A DNA stretch of 22,048 bases from Temnopleurus reevesii (taxonomy: Eukaryota; Echinodermata; Echinoidea; Temnopleuroida; Temnopleuridae), in the NCBI GenBank assembly GCA_036244855.1, contig BQKZ01000973.1, positions 18,472 to 40,519 of the forward strand, written 5' to 3'. Shown here in pieces: positions 1-8,861 of the stretch (position 1 is the first letter of the stretch; the number at the start of each line of letters is the position of its first letter). Below the pieces are notes generated by a model. It was not told the DNA's origin. It ran no database searches and saw only the letters and a list, made by a program, of their open reading frames with translations. The translations under genes and the position numbers were made by a program.

Positions 1-750
1 CCCCCCCCCCCCCCCCCCCCGCAACACACACATTTTGTTCAGCTATGACGTGTGAACCTATAAGAAGTGCGTAACCATTGCAATACACAGCCCCCCGACC
101 CCAAGAAACGCACTTTTCAAAACAAATGTGTTTCGCAAACCTCATCAGAACCATTTCAATAGAAAAAATAAACTTTTGTAAAACACCGGAGGTTGTTCTT
201 GCCATATCTGACTATCATTTGGTGATTTTGTATGCCATGTTTTGTCATTTGAAAAATGAAAATTGAATTGAATCGAAACTTGCAAACATATCAACACAAT
301 GAAAATAGTGAAATATTAACAGGCAGTCTAAATGTTTATTCGTGGGGGTAATGGCGAATGAAATAATTTTTTTTCTTATCCTTCGAGTCGAAAACCTCGA
401 CTTTGAATAGAGATTTTTTTTTCCTAAAAGAATTCCTTCCTCTCTCTGATAAACTTCCGAAAAGTCTTTTCAGAATACAATTTGTATTTTCCGAATTTTC
501 CGGTGACAGCAAGGAGGATTTTTAGTAAAAAATTGCAAGCGAAAGTCGTGGTTATTGATAACAATTCGCCGGAACTAAGACGATGTTTTGCGCCAGAAAC
601 CTCCTTACTTTCTCCTTACTGTGTCGAATTGTGTGTCCGGAAGAACACATTTGAGGCCTTGCGTATAAGTGTTCACCAGGTATTTTCCGGTGAAGTCTGG
701 ATGAGATTCATAGGACAATCACACCAGTAGACTGATACCAAACTGAACTG
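1..750. other. Gene-free stretch starting with a poly-C run
   Basis: Positions 1-20 are pure C, probably a contig end or a homopolymer where assembly stopped. The rest is unique-looking AT-rich sequence. An open stretch at 482-730 follows an acceptor-like ttttcag at about 475 and has mixed composition, but I see no recognisable domain and do not call it a gene. Confidence 0.4.
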
Positions 751-754
751 TCTA

Positions 755-1048
755 GAATATACCACTTTCGTAATGTATTCAAATTTATTTACTTTTGCTC
801 CAAGATGAACTAGGTATGTACCTATAAATAGACAATAAGAGTATGATAGTCAGAATGCAACTTGCATACATTAACGTTGCTAGGTTGGACAAATATTGTA
901 GCTTGACCAACCTAGCAACAACTACTGCATGTTATCCACATTCCTTCCATTGAAATAGGATTATTTTACATCAGTTGCATAAATAGTTTGTCATTGTGCG
1001 TTTGACAAAGAAGAGTGCATAAAATTTGATTACGAAAGTGGTCTATTC
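755..1048. mobile_element. Foldback MITE, family C (TIR gaatatrccactttcgtaat)
   Basis: The ends are inverted copies: 755 onward reads GAATATACCACTTTCGTAAT, and the reverse complement of 1048 backward reads GAATAGACCACTTTCGTAAT. The middle holds a perfect 13-bp inverted repeat, gttgctaggttgg at 876-888 and its complement at 907-919. No coding capacity, so a nonautonomous DNA element. Target duplication is unclear. Confidence 0.7.
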
Positions 1049-1438
1049 AAACTTTGAACTGTGGATCAATATTCTGTTTAATCAGTGTCTTTATACAAGA
1101 AAAATAACATTCAAACATGAGAATCTAAACGGAATAAGATCGTAATGATTAGAATTATGTTGATGCGGTTTGGGAACAGGGTGCATTGGAACCTTAAACC
1201 TTGTAAGGATTCGGGAACGTATCCGACGAACCATTTCAACACTTGTTCTTAAGATAGACGGTATCTTCAGGGACCCACACACTACGAAAAAATGTGCAAA
1301 GTAATGCAGAACTGGGAGCACCTTTTATGGTGCAATATTTTACAAAATGCATGAAGTTAAAAAAAAAAAAATCCGCAGTTGTGGGGTTCGATATAGAAGA
1401 CTGAGCTCTGTCTATATATGCGCTCTTATTGAGCGATG
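1049..1438. other. Intergenic DNA, no gene seen
   Basis: Nothing coding is supported. It contains an A-run at about 1360-1371. A weak inverted match links tgggagcacctttt at about 1312 with aaaagggtgctccca at about 1992, which may be the ends of a degraded larger element. Confidence 0.3.
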
Positions 1439-1680
1439 ACTCTAAAGAAGGATGTGTAAAAGGTTACTAAATGATGGGTAAAAAGGGAACATGCATGTCA
1501 GCTGAGTAATATTGTGCGCCATATTGGGTAAAAATTCGCACAACGTTGGGTCAAATTTGTTAATTCTACACAAAATTGAGTACATTCTTGCCGGACAGGG
1601 TAAGAAATATTACGTAAATGACATGCATTTTCCATTTTTACACAATATTGCGTAAACTTTAACCCATCCCTCTTTAGAGT
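1439..1680. mobile_element. Foldback MITE (ends actctaaag / ctttagagt)
   Basis: About 240 bp with imperfect inverted ends of about 80 bp. The left arm ACTCTAAAGAAGGATG matches the reverse complement of the right end, ACTCTAAAGAGGGATG. Further in, both arms carry atgcatgtca followed by gtaatatt in the same order. It holds several ggtaaaa/ttaccc motifs and no open frame of note. This is typical of nonautonomous terminal-inverted-repeat DNA elements. Confidence 0.7.
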
Positions 1681-2424
1681 GTAGCCATGAGCAGATGCTT
1701 TGAGACTGTATTTTCATAGGAAGTGTATTGTCACCGTTCAAATATATGGATGATCATCATTCAATTATGAATACAGAGTCCATGTTTTATGTCTTACAAA
1801 TCCGTTCATCGGTCTAGAGCAACGTTCAGCTCAGTCGGTAGTACGTTTGGCTTGGAATTAAGTGATCACTCATCATACTCATGACGTAGGTATGAACCTC
1901 AGAGCTGCTGCCATTTTAGAATAATTTTTGAAGCATTATACACTGAGAAAAAGGAGCAATAAGGCAAGAAAATGTAACACGTACTGTTCTTAAAAGGGTG
2001 CTCCCAAAGTTACAAGGTGAAATATTGCACTTTTCTAACTGTGCATGGGCTGCGCGATAAAGTATTGCAACGGCTGAACTCTGAAAAGGTGGCCTCGATC
2101 ATCAAAAATTTAACACATATTTGTGAGAGAATAAAGGTCATTTGGGATAAACTTCTCCTCCTTTCTTCCCATTTTCCTTTAGATGGAGTAGGAGGGCAAA
2201 GAATATACTCGCATTGTTGTACATTTGCCGTGTTAATAAGCTTACAAACAAAATCATTGTTCAGGTAAGGTCACAAAACTATTGTCAGTCCGTTTATCAA
2301 GCTTTTTTGCCACGAAGGTAATCTCCTAAATCCAACAACGTTTTCCATCATATATTCCATACTCTAGACTATTCAATTATTTAGTTTCGTCATTAAAATT
2401 CGTCAGATTGTTTATGCGTGAAAT
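1681..2424. other. Intergenic DNA with one tRNA-like relic
   Basis: No gene is supported. An open stretch at 2017-2268 has no recognisable domain and an unconvincing context. The only structured part is the tRNA-like segment near 1817-1905, listed separately. Confidence 0.3.
1817..1905 (+). repeat. Decayed tRNA-derived SINE head or pseudo-tRNA
   Basis: The segment has an A-box-like ttcagctcagtcggtag at about 1825-1841 and a B-box-like ggtatgaacctc at about 1889-1900, spaced roughly as in a tRNA gene with extra bases in the middle. The B box lost the invariant TTC (TAT instead) and I cannot fold a good acceptor stem. Most likely a relic of a tRNA-derived retroposon, not a functional tRNA. Confidence 0.35.
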
Positions 2425-2612
2425 CTGGGGCCAAATGCACGAAATGGTCTCATCTATATTTTCCTCTTGCTGAAAACGTCTTGAGTTCTTGAGCCATCCT
2501 ACTAAAATTATACACTATCGTTGATACGACTGTAAGACGGTGGCACAAAAAGTTAAGACGTCTTAAAGCAATAAGAGGATATAGCTCAAACCATTTCGAG
2601 CAATCGACCCCA
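2425..2612. mobile_element. Foldback MITE, family B copy 1
   Basis: About 188 bp. The left end tctggggccaaatgcacgaa pairs with a right end ending cgagcaatcgacccc, and the arms continue through aaatggt, tcctctt and aagacgtctta-type motifs to gccatcct/ggtggca. The same ends recur at 4254-4566 and 10144-10307, which defines the family. No coding capacity. Confidence 0.75.
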
Positions 2613-3052
2613 TACACTCAGAATGCTCTTCATTTCTGACTGTCCCATTAAAAAAGTAAATAGTTTAATCTTATTCAATATGCGCTTTTAATTCAAATTC
2701 TGTATCATCATTTGCATTTTTACTTTCACTGTACATGTCCATGAAATTAAAATCCCGATTTTTGGGCTGCAACGATTTTTATTCAATACAATATTTATAC
2801 ATGTATCTCTTTATCTAAAAGAAATAAAAAGGTTTCACTACCGAAATTAAATGAGCCAGGCTAATCATCTATCACAATTGTATGCGAACTTCGAAAGAAA
2901 TATTGATCTTGGCAATGTGAAGATTAGCCGGTTACTTTCCCAATACAGGGACAAATAATGAAGGGACGCTGTATTTTATGTTTATTGATTGACAGTTTTT
3001 GGTCTTTTCAATAATCGGCACGTAATGGGCAGGCACACCAACAGACTGATCC
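2613..3052. other. Intergenic DNA, no feature seen
   Basis: AT-rich sequence without a supported gene, clear repeat arms or low-complexity tract. Confidence 0.3.
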
Positions 3053-3573
3053 CTTAAAGGTAGAATACTTCTTTTGCAGCCTAAAATTTGACTTTCCAAG
3101 ATTGTTGTGTTATGTTGAAGAGTACTAAATGTTAGAACTTATCACCAATCAATTAAGTTCAAAGATTGATCATGATAGGCGCATTTATAGTTATTCCAAT
3201 AATAATTCTTCTATTCGGGCACCGAACTAATTCACCGTAAGTTCAAAATTCAAAACAGCCGTTAACCCCTCGTTGACCAATAGCGCAACAGTCTCTCTCA
3301 GTGCGTATTCCGCATGGTGTGGCAGTGTATTGAAGTGCGCACTGTATGTGCTCTTACGTTTTATGTATGTATGTGTGTGTATGATAGCGGAATACGCTAG
3401 GAGTATCGCGATACGGTTGGTTTCAAGATGAATTATGATAGAATAGATTTTTATTTGAATTAAATATTCTGGACTACATTCGACCAAAATACTTCAGAGG
3501 GGTTATTATTTTGGCATATCTGAGGTACACAACAAAATTAAGTTGTAAGCATAATGTAGTTTTCTACCTTTAA
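3053..3573. mobile_element. Possible 520-bp inverted-repeat element
   Basis: The ends cttaaaggtagaa (about 3054) and ttctacctttaag (about 3561-3573) form a perfect 13-bp inverted pair. Inside is a second perfect 11-bp pair, gcgtattccgc at about 3303 and gcggaatacgc at about 3387. The arms between these pairs match only loosely. It could be an old DNA transposon remnant or chance. A family A element sits exactly at its right edge. Confidence 0.35.
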
Positions 3574-3702
3574 GCCCTGGTCACATAGGACCCCGGAAGC
3601 AAAACGATTCACCCCGACTCTTTGTTAATTCACAGTTAACTGCCTCAGAACAACAGGTCGGGGTAAATCGTGTTGCTTCCGGGGTCCTATATGACAAGGG
3701 CT
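3574..3702. mobile_element. TTAA foldback MITE, family A copy 1
   Basis: 129 bp flanked by TTAA on both sides (3570-3573 and 3703-3706). The arms GCCCTGGTCACATAGGACCC... and ...GGGGTCCTATATGACAAGGGC form nearly the whole element into one hairpin around a short centre. TTAA duplication is the hallmark of piggyBac-type insertion; assignment to that superfamily is inference because no transposase is present. Confidence 0.85.
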
Positions 3703-3706
3703 TTAA

Positions 3707-4253
3707 CGCAATACTTTTTTCATGTTATTGATCATAAATTGTCATTGAAGATTTATGATTTGTTTATATTGTTGGTCGATTTTCCTCAAACAGTTCCCCT
3801 ATCATCGGATTTTCTTCCTGCTACTGTGAGAAAAACATTGTTTTGCCCCGACTTTTTATCTGTTATAGTCTATACAATGCCAAAAGGACAAGAATTGGCG
3901 TCACCGATTAAATCTTTAAATTTTAAGGATGAGTCACAGACGGAAAAAGTTATATTTTTTTCATCCCAACACTAAACATGTCGCTACTTCTTAGTCTCTT
4001 TGTCATCTTCCTTTGATATGAATTGATAATCTATCCTTGAAACAAGGTCTGAAAACCTAATTTGTCAAACATAATAACTTCACGTCAACATATGGTCAAA
4101 AAAAATACCGCATAGAAATAAGAGTTTGTATGCGCACCTAAGGGGGGTGCGTAAAGGTAGCGGACGAGCTTGTTTTGTTTTCCAACGGTTTGTCATGGTT
4201 TTGTATCTTGTCAATGAAGGCTTTTCTTCTGAATTTTTCTCGTTTTTATGATT
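3707..4253. other. Intergenic DNA, no gene seen
   Basis: An open stretch covering 3670-3975 begins inside the family A element and shows no domain. No repeats or signals are recognised in the rest. Confidence 0.3.
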
Positions 4254-4566
4254 CTGGGGCCAATTTCACGACATGGTCTGTGCAATCATCTTCGTGCTAT
4301 TGCCCCGGTCACATAGAAACCCAGAAGCAACACGATTCAGCACGACTCTTTGTTCAGTTCACAGTTTGCGGCCTGCGAACAAAGAGTCGTGCTGAATCGT
4401 GTTGCTTCCGTTGCCCTATGATTGTGACCGGGGCTTAAGACGGTTTAATTTTTGATACCACTTACATATCATAGACCTATAAGTCTATGTTCAGAGGGTG
4501 GCACAAGAAGTTAAGACGTCTTAGCAAGAGCAGATGGCTGAGACCATTTCGTGCAATGGGTCCCAG
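4254..4566. mobile_element. Family B MITE copy 2, interrupted by a family A element
   Basis: The left part starts ctggggccaatttcacgaca and runs to cttcgtgct. The right part resumes after 4438 and ends gaccatttcgtgcaatgggt then cccag. The arms match family B copies at 2425 and 10144. The break point falls in the motif that reads cttcgtgccatt in the 10144 copy, so the family A element landed in a pre-existing family B copy. Confidence 0.75.
4302..4434. mobile_element. TTAA foldback MITE, family A copy 2 (nested)
   Basis: 133 bp hairpin with arms GCCCCGGTCACATAGAAACC... and ...GATTGTGACCGGGGC, centre gcggcc, and long complementary arms around gcacgactctttgttc. It is followed by TTAA (4435-4438); on the left the bases are TATT, so one target copy has decayed or insertion was imprecise. 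It lies inside the family B copy. Confidence 0.85.
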
Positions 4567-4730
4567 ATGTTTAAAAGAGACTTCACTTTTTGGGGCGAAA
4601 ATGTTGAAGGAGATATAAATGCCTCCGTGTAATGAGACATCATTGAAATGTTGGCCGTACAACCGCGGAATATAAACGGGAAATCTCTTTTTTGCTTTCC
4701 ACTTTCCACCCCTCCCCTTTCTCTCTGCCC

Positions 4731-4733
<3 letters not shown>

Positions 4734-4786
<53 letters not shown>

Positions 4787-4812
4787 TCCTCCCACTCTCT
4801 CTCTCTCTCTCC

Positions 4813-4850
<38 letters not shown>

Positions 4851-4916
4851 CCTCTCTTTTTCTTTCTCTCTCTCCATCCCTCCCTCCCTCTCCTCTCTTC
4901 CTCCCCTCTCTCTCAT
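4734..4916 (+). repeat. CT (GA) microsatellite
   Basis: An uninterrupted CT run at about 4734-4784 continues as interrupted CT/TTCC/CCCT pyrimidine-rich sequence to about 4916. All open frames here are low-complexity Ser-Leu or Arg-Glu artefacts. Confidence 0.95.
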
Positions 4917-5061
4917 TTCATTTTAGCAGTTCTCTCTTTGTCATCCGCTAATTTTCTAAAACTTTATTCAATGTTTTTTGCAATATTCTTCACGATTCTT
5001 GTCTCAATAGTCTCAATTTCTTCTCTCCCCATGTCACACGCACGGCACTCACCCACTCACA

Positions 5062-5062
5062 A

Positions 5063-5121
<59 letters not shown>
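5062..5121 (+). repeat. Compound (CA)n-(TA)n-(CA)n microsatellite
   Basis: About 10 CA units, about 12 TA units and about 8 CA units in direct succession. The TA core is self-complementary and could extrude as a cruciform. Confidence 0.95.
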
Positions 5122-5915
5122 TGCACAAAAACATACAGACACACACAGAAACATTAAAAACATACAAATATTCAAACAACACTGGAAAACCCTATTGTGT
5201 ATTATAACGTGCTTGATGAAATATATTCGTCCACTTTAGAAAAAAATTAAAAATGAACGAGGAAATTGACAGGTTTACTGATAGATAGATGGCGAAACAG
5301 ATAGATAAATAGACACATGAAACTGTTATATCGTCTAAAATGAAGTCAGTATTGGATTAAATCAGTTATTAAATTAATAAGTTTCAATGTCAAAGTTAAA
5401 ACAACTCTTTGAGAATGAAGTTAACACCAAAGTGACTATGTTGAATTGAGTAAGGATGTTTTTGAAACTCATTTTCTGGTGGAGATAGAATTGAAAAAAA
5501 AAGTTGAAGCAATTATGGAAGACAATACTAAAATAATCACGAATCACAAACCCATTAATATTGTAAAATAAGTTTTTATTTTTTGTATAAAAGAGGTACA
5601 TAACAATTCATACCGGTATGTGGAAATGAAAATATAAATTACAATTCTATCATACAAAATGTACAGATAATATACAAAACATGTATATGAGAAAATAAAT
5701 AATTTTTGCATTTATTACATTTTGTTATCAGTGTCGACAATGAATATATATAAGAAAACATGGATCAGAATCCAACGTGAAAGATCAAGCAAAAAAACAA
5801 CAACACAAATTCCTCGACGTATCGTCCTATAACCATCAAAACTACAATGCCTGACGACTGACAAAAAATACGATGGCTCGGCGAATAACTGTTCAAACAA
5901 ATGGTTTCTTTTGTA
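5122..5915. other. AT-rich intergenic DNA, no gene seen
   Basis: Contains short GATA repeats at about 5280-5310 and otherwise plain AT-rich sequence. No supported coding region. Confidence 0.3.
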
Positions 5916-5982
5916 AAAGTCGAGAGTTCTTTTTCTGGGTTAATCCGAATCCGGCCATAAAATCAAGATTCGTGTATAACTC

Positions 5983-6325
5983 TTATATGGACAGGTGGAC
6001 GGATAAACACGCTGAATTATCTTCCATTGAAAAGCGCCAAATTCTCACACTCTCTACAAAGCGTGAAATCCGAAAATGATAAAACCCTCTAAAGCCCCGG
6101 TCACATAGGACCCCGGAAGCAACACGATTCACCCCGACTCGTTGTTCTGAGGCGGTTACCGCTGAATTAACGAAGAGTCAGGGTGAATCGTGTTGCTTCC
6201 GGGGTCCTATGTGACCGGGGCATTATATGGACAGGTGGACGGATAAACACGCTGAATTATCTTCCATTGAAAAGCGCCAAATTCTTACATTATACCGTGA
6301 AATCCGAAAATGATAAAACCCTCTT
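5983..6325 (+). repeat. 105-bp direct repeats on both sides of a family A element (copy A)
   Basis: Units at 5983-6090 and 6223-6325 both begin ttatatggacaggtggacgg and end gataaaaccctct. They differ by a few bases and a short indel. The family A element fills exactly the space between them. The same arrangement is at 19735-20072, so it predates the larger duplication. Confidence 0.85.
6094..6221. mobile_element. TTAA foldback MITE, family A copy 3
   Basis: 128-bp near-perfect hairpin from GCCCCGGTCACATAGGACCC to its reverse complement, centre ggcggttaccgctgaatt. The left flank is ctctaaa and the right flank attatatgg, so no intact TTAA pair; the second 105-bp unit keeps the intact ctcttaaa target. 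Confidence 0.85.
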
Positions 6326-6481
6326 AAACTTTCAAAAAAGGTTGGAAAAATCGCTGGGTTATTTGGGGGTCAAGCATTCAACTCCTGATATCAAACGATT
6401 GTAATCAGTAAAAAAAGAATTCAGGATATTTTTTTATGTTGATTGAATAGTTCAGCCTGAGAGATTAAACATTCGTTTTAA

Positions 6482-6608
6482 GCCCCGGTCACATAGGCCC
6501 CCGGAAGCAACATGATTCACCCCGAATCGTTGTTCTGAGGCAGTTTACTGTGAATTAACAAAGAGTCGGGTGAAACGTGTTGCTTCCGGGGTCCTATGTG
6601 ACCGGGGC
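6482..6608. mobile_element. TTAA foldback MITE, family A copy 4
   Basis: 127-bp hairpin with perfect TTAA on both sides (6478-6481 and 6609-6612). It starts GCCCCGGTCACATAGGCCCC and ends GTCCTATGTGACCGGGGC. This is the clearest copy for defining the ends of the family. Confidence 0.9.
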
Positions 6609-6853
6609 TTAAGGATAACAATAAGCTGAAATTCCCTAGAAATGTAATCATTTTCGTACATAATGGGATTTCATTAGTTTCTTCGTCTACCTCTTTTTCA
6701 TGTCCGTTACGCTAATAGCGAGCGAATGTCTTGATGGAATTCCATTAAATTCAAAATGTGTGCCACATATACTCTTTGTTTCATACGTATTAAATTTCAA
6801 AGAATTCTAATGACTAGTTTTTAAGAGATTCAGCTTTTTTTTCTTCTTTTTTT

Positions 6854-7036
6854 TCATATATATAACGGACCTGAAAATTTCGTGGAATTGCCCTTAATTG
6901 GAAATATATTGAAAGCGGTTTTGCGAGGTAATGTTGGAATTTCGACATGAATCATCCTGTAGGGCAATCCAGTGAATTTAGAAAAACAAACCTGCATCAT
7001 TTGACAGTCATGACAGTTGCTTCGATTCCTGTGCAT
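6854..7036 (-). other. Short open frame kept in both duplicated copies, unknown
   Basis: A 60-codon frame starting MHRNRSNCHDCQMMQVCF. The counterpart in copy B (21054-20872) has the same length and one visible residue change near the end (Ile to Phe). It includes a Cys pair (NCHDC) and ends GPLYI at a TA-rich run. Agreement between copies may only reflect recent duplication. I recognise no family and do not call it a gene. Confidence 0.2.
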
Positions 7037-7689
7037 GGCCTTTGAATTTCCGAAGTGAAACTAAATGTGCATCACAGATGAAGAATTGTATTGATGACTT
7101 GCGCAATCGGCTTACTAAAAGATTCCAATTTATGTACAATTCTCGCCAAGAAACGTAGCTATACGGTATTAATTTCTTAAACCGGTTTGTAACAATGCGT
7201 GCTTTTACGGTTGGTCATATCAGAGAGCATGATGGGACATCTTTCCCGTACGGACGTGATTTCGACAACACTACAACACTTGGAATCAAGTTTGCATACA
7301 TTAATTGTTGCTATATGTCGAGCAAGCGTCGGGCAAGTTCCAAAATTTGTAAAAAAAACAAAAAAAACCAAAAAAAACCAAAAAACAAAAAAAACATTTG
7401 TATAGAATTCCGATGCATAAGATTTGCATCTATTAGCTGGTAACCGTTCGATCCCCATTCACATATCGATCATAATTATCGTGCATAACACACATCACAA
7501 ATCATGTGCTTGTTATGTGATAAAAATCGCAACCAATTGCAGATCGGATTATTTCGGCTGTTCGGCTGCACTTCGGGTATTCGGCCGATTGCCAAGAAAC
7601 CGACGTAGCTCGGCATCAACAATGCAAACGATTAATTATCAATTCGGATGAGTGATTGCTGTGGATATAGGCTTTGAAGATGATTCCAA

Positions 7690-7900
7690 AGTTCACGTGG
7701 AACAGCTTTTGATCCATTACAAAGCTTGAGTAGCTTTTGCGATACGGTGAATATGCCCCTCTTCTTATGCCTTTAGTTGGGAGACCATCCTCAAATTTTC
7801 TGCTGATTTCGGTTCTTCATCGACCGGAAGTAAATCAGCATCATACTGAATGAATTTCCATCCTTTCCGTGTCGTATTTGTAATGGTACTGTTTTTATTC
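7690..7900 (-). pseudogene. Disrupted counterpart of the open frame at 21758-22027
   Basis: Copy A of the frame encoding FIQYDADLLPVDEEPKSAEN. After RMVSQLKA a stop (TAA) and an indel break it, whereas copy B stays open for 89 codons. The parent protein is unknown; it may be part of a repeat rather than a gene. Confidence 0.25.
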
Positions 7901-7997
7901 ACTTACCGAGGAGGGGGAGGGGGGGGGGCACCCTCCTCAGCCAAAACTCTGATCTTCAGAGAGGTCCAACTGAAGATGTCAGAATATCAATAATTGA

Positions 7998-8309
7998 GAC
8001 GAAAAACTTGGCTGTTCCGAATTTCCTTCGCTTCCTTGTGCCGTCGGCTGCACTTCGGGTGTTCGGCAGACTTCGTTAATACGAAATATGTGGCTATTCC
8101 GAATGTCCTTCCCAGTGCTGTCGGCTGCATTCGGGTGTTCGGCAGACTTCGTTGATACGAAATACTTGACTATTCCGAATGTCCTTACCAGTGCCCTCGG
8201 CTGCAATTCGGGTGTTCGGCTTACTTCGTTGATACGAAATACTTGGCTATTCCGAATGTCCTTCCCAGTACCGTCGGCTGCATTCGGGTGTTCGGCAGAC
8301 TTCATTGGT
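7998..8309 (+). repeat. 77-bp minisatellite, about four units
   Basis: Units start near 8041, 8118, 8195 and 8271 with ccgtcggctgca or close variants, continue through cgggtgttcggcagacttcg and ttgatacgaaata, and end tattccgaatgtccttcccagt. A partial unit precedes at 7998-8040 and the last unit breaks off near 8309. Unit lengths are 76-77 bp, not a multiple of three, so long open frames here are not convincing as protein. The core tcggctgcacttcgggt also occurs once in each duplicated segment (about 7563 and 21689). Confidence 0.9.
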
Positions 8310-8553
8310 CTCGAGTGCGGTCTCGTCATCAAACAATACGGCTAATCGACGTGTTTCTTTCGAGATTGCAATTTTACAGTTCACATGTTTAAATACGACA
8401 AAAGTTGAAAGAAGGTCGCTAAATCTTTCCCAATATCCATCGTCACGCCCAAAGGGCTTATTGATTTTGGCCGCGAATTTGGTGTTCGGCTAACTTCGGA
8501 TGTTTACACGCCGTCGCGGTTCCTAATCAAACCGTTCAAACATACATCGTGAT
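8310..8553. other. Sequence between minisatellite and gene end
   Basis: Probably 3'UTR or downstream flank of the acetyltransferase gene. It has one more ggtgttcggctaacttcgga fragment at about 8480, related to the minisatellite core, and acagttcacatgt at about 8376, resembling part of the 75-bp unit. No poly(A) signal is recognised. Confidence 0.35.
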
Positions 8554-8703
8554 TGTGTCCGGGTTTTAAAATCACAGTTCACACGTAACAATTTGTGACT
8601 CGTTATTCAATACGGGCAGCTTAGCCTTGTGTCCGGGTTTTAAAGTCACAGTTCACACGTAACGATTTGTGATCCGTTATTTAAAACGGGTAGCTTGGCC
8701 TTG
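8554..8703 (-). repeat. 75-bp tandem duplication of the gene's C-terminal codons and stop
   Basis: Two adjacent units, 8703-8629 and 8628-8554 on the coding strand. The proximal unit encodes the last 19 codons plus the start of the 3'UTR. The distal unit, entirely downstream of the real stop, reads KAKLPVLNNESQIVTCEL and then a stop in the same relative frame. Six codons differ by eye; five changes are synonymous third-position changes (GCC/GCT, CTA/CTG, GTT/GTA, TTA/TTG, ATC/ATT) and one is Gly/Glu. The following noncoding part has one difference. The distal copy could be an alternative terminal exon (an AG lies at its edge, without a good pyrimidine tract) or a simple tandem duplication. 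Confidence 0.85.
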
Positions 8704-8861
8704 GCAAACCGACTGACCTGCGTTTGACCGATGGCAAAGAGGTGGTATTTATCGATCTCGGTCATGTCCTGGGCGCCTATCCTTTTGTAGAGCTTCATGA
8801 CATCCTTGTTCCATTCGACCACTGTACCTTGCACCGCCTTGCAGCCTCTTTCCTCTGAGAT
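8646..8861 (-). CDS. SAT1/SAT2-like: SAT-like gene, terminal coding exon
   Basis: Acceptor ttttattttgtag (AG at 8863-8862), then ISEERGCKAVQGTVVEWN, the catalytic-tyrosine motif KLYKRIGA and IDKYHLFAIGQ, with stop TGA at 8648-8646. The frame is phase 0 with the preceding microexon. Codon 122, at 8834-8832, is GTG (Val) and internal, not a start. The last 19 codons, KAKLPVLNNGSQIVTCEL plus stop, lie past the usual family end and coincide with one unit of a 75-bp tandem duplication. No canonical AATAAA is seen on this strand within 300 bp of the stop. Confidence 0.9.
   Translation of the reverse strand: MSEERGCKAVQGTVVEWNKDVMKLYKRIGAQDMTEIDKYHLFAIGQTQVSRFAKAKLPVLNNGSQIVTCEL

Larger units (their letters stand above)
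5916..7930 (+). repeat. Duplicated segment, copy A (direct repeat of 19668-22048)
   Basis: From aaagtcgagagttctttttc onward the sequence matches 19668 onward in the same orientation, including both family A elements, the block at 6640-7250 and the block at about 7440-7900. By eye the match is roughly 95% over aligned blocks, with indels: copy B has an extra segment at about 20358-20642 and other insertions near 21290 and 21560, while copy A has an A/C-rich run at about 7349-7395. It ends in a G-rich run at 7908-7930, as copy B does. It lies 3' of the acetyltransferase gene. Confidence 0.9.

Noticed and set aside
482..730. 82-codon plus-strand frame after an acceptor-like site
   Set aside because: No recognisable domain, no donor or partner exon found, and its first codon is not ATG (the stretch opens at a TTG).
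3670..3975. 101-codon plus-strand frame
   Set aside because: Begins in the right arm of a family A element and has no domain.
4648..5207. Long Ser/Leu-rich and Arg/Glu-rich open frames
   Set aside because: They are translations of the CT/GA and CA/TA microsatellites, with no domain or splice context.
5983..6325. CRISPR-like repeat-spacer arrangement
   Set aside because: Only two long units around a transposon-like hairpin in eukaryotic DNA; no array, leader or associated genes.
7890..7896. Poly(A) signal for the acetyltransferase gene (AATAAA on the minus strand near 7890)
   Set aside because: It lies about 750 bp past the stop, beyond the minisatellite and inside the duplicated segment, and the matching position in copy B lacks it; support is too weak to call.
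7979..8345. 117-codon minus-strand and 85-codon plus-strand frames with repeated peptide motifs
   Set aside because: They translate the 77-bp minisatellite. Unit length is not a multiple of three, so successive units are read in different frames, unlike a true repeat protein.
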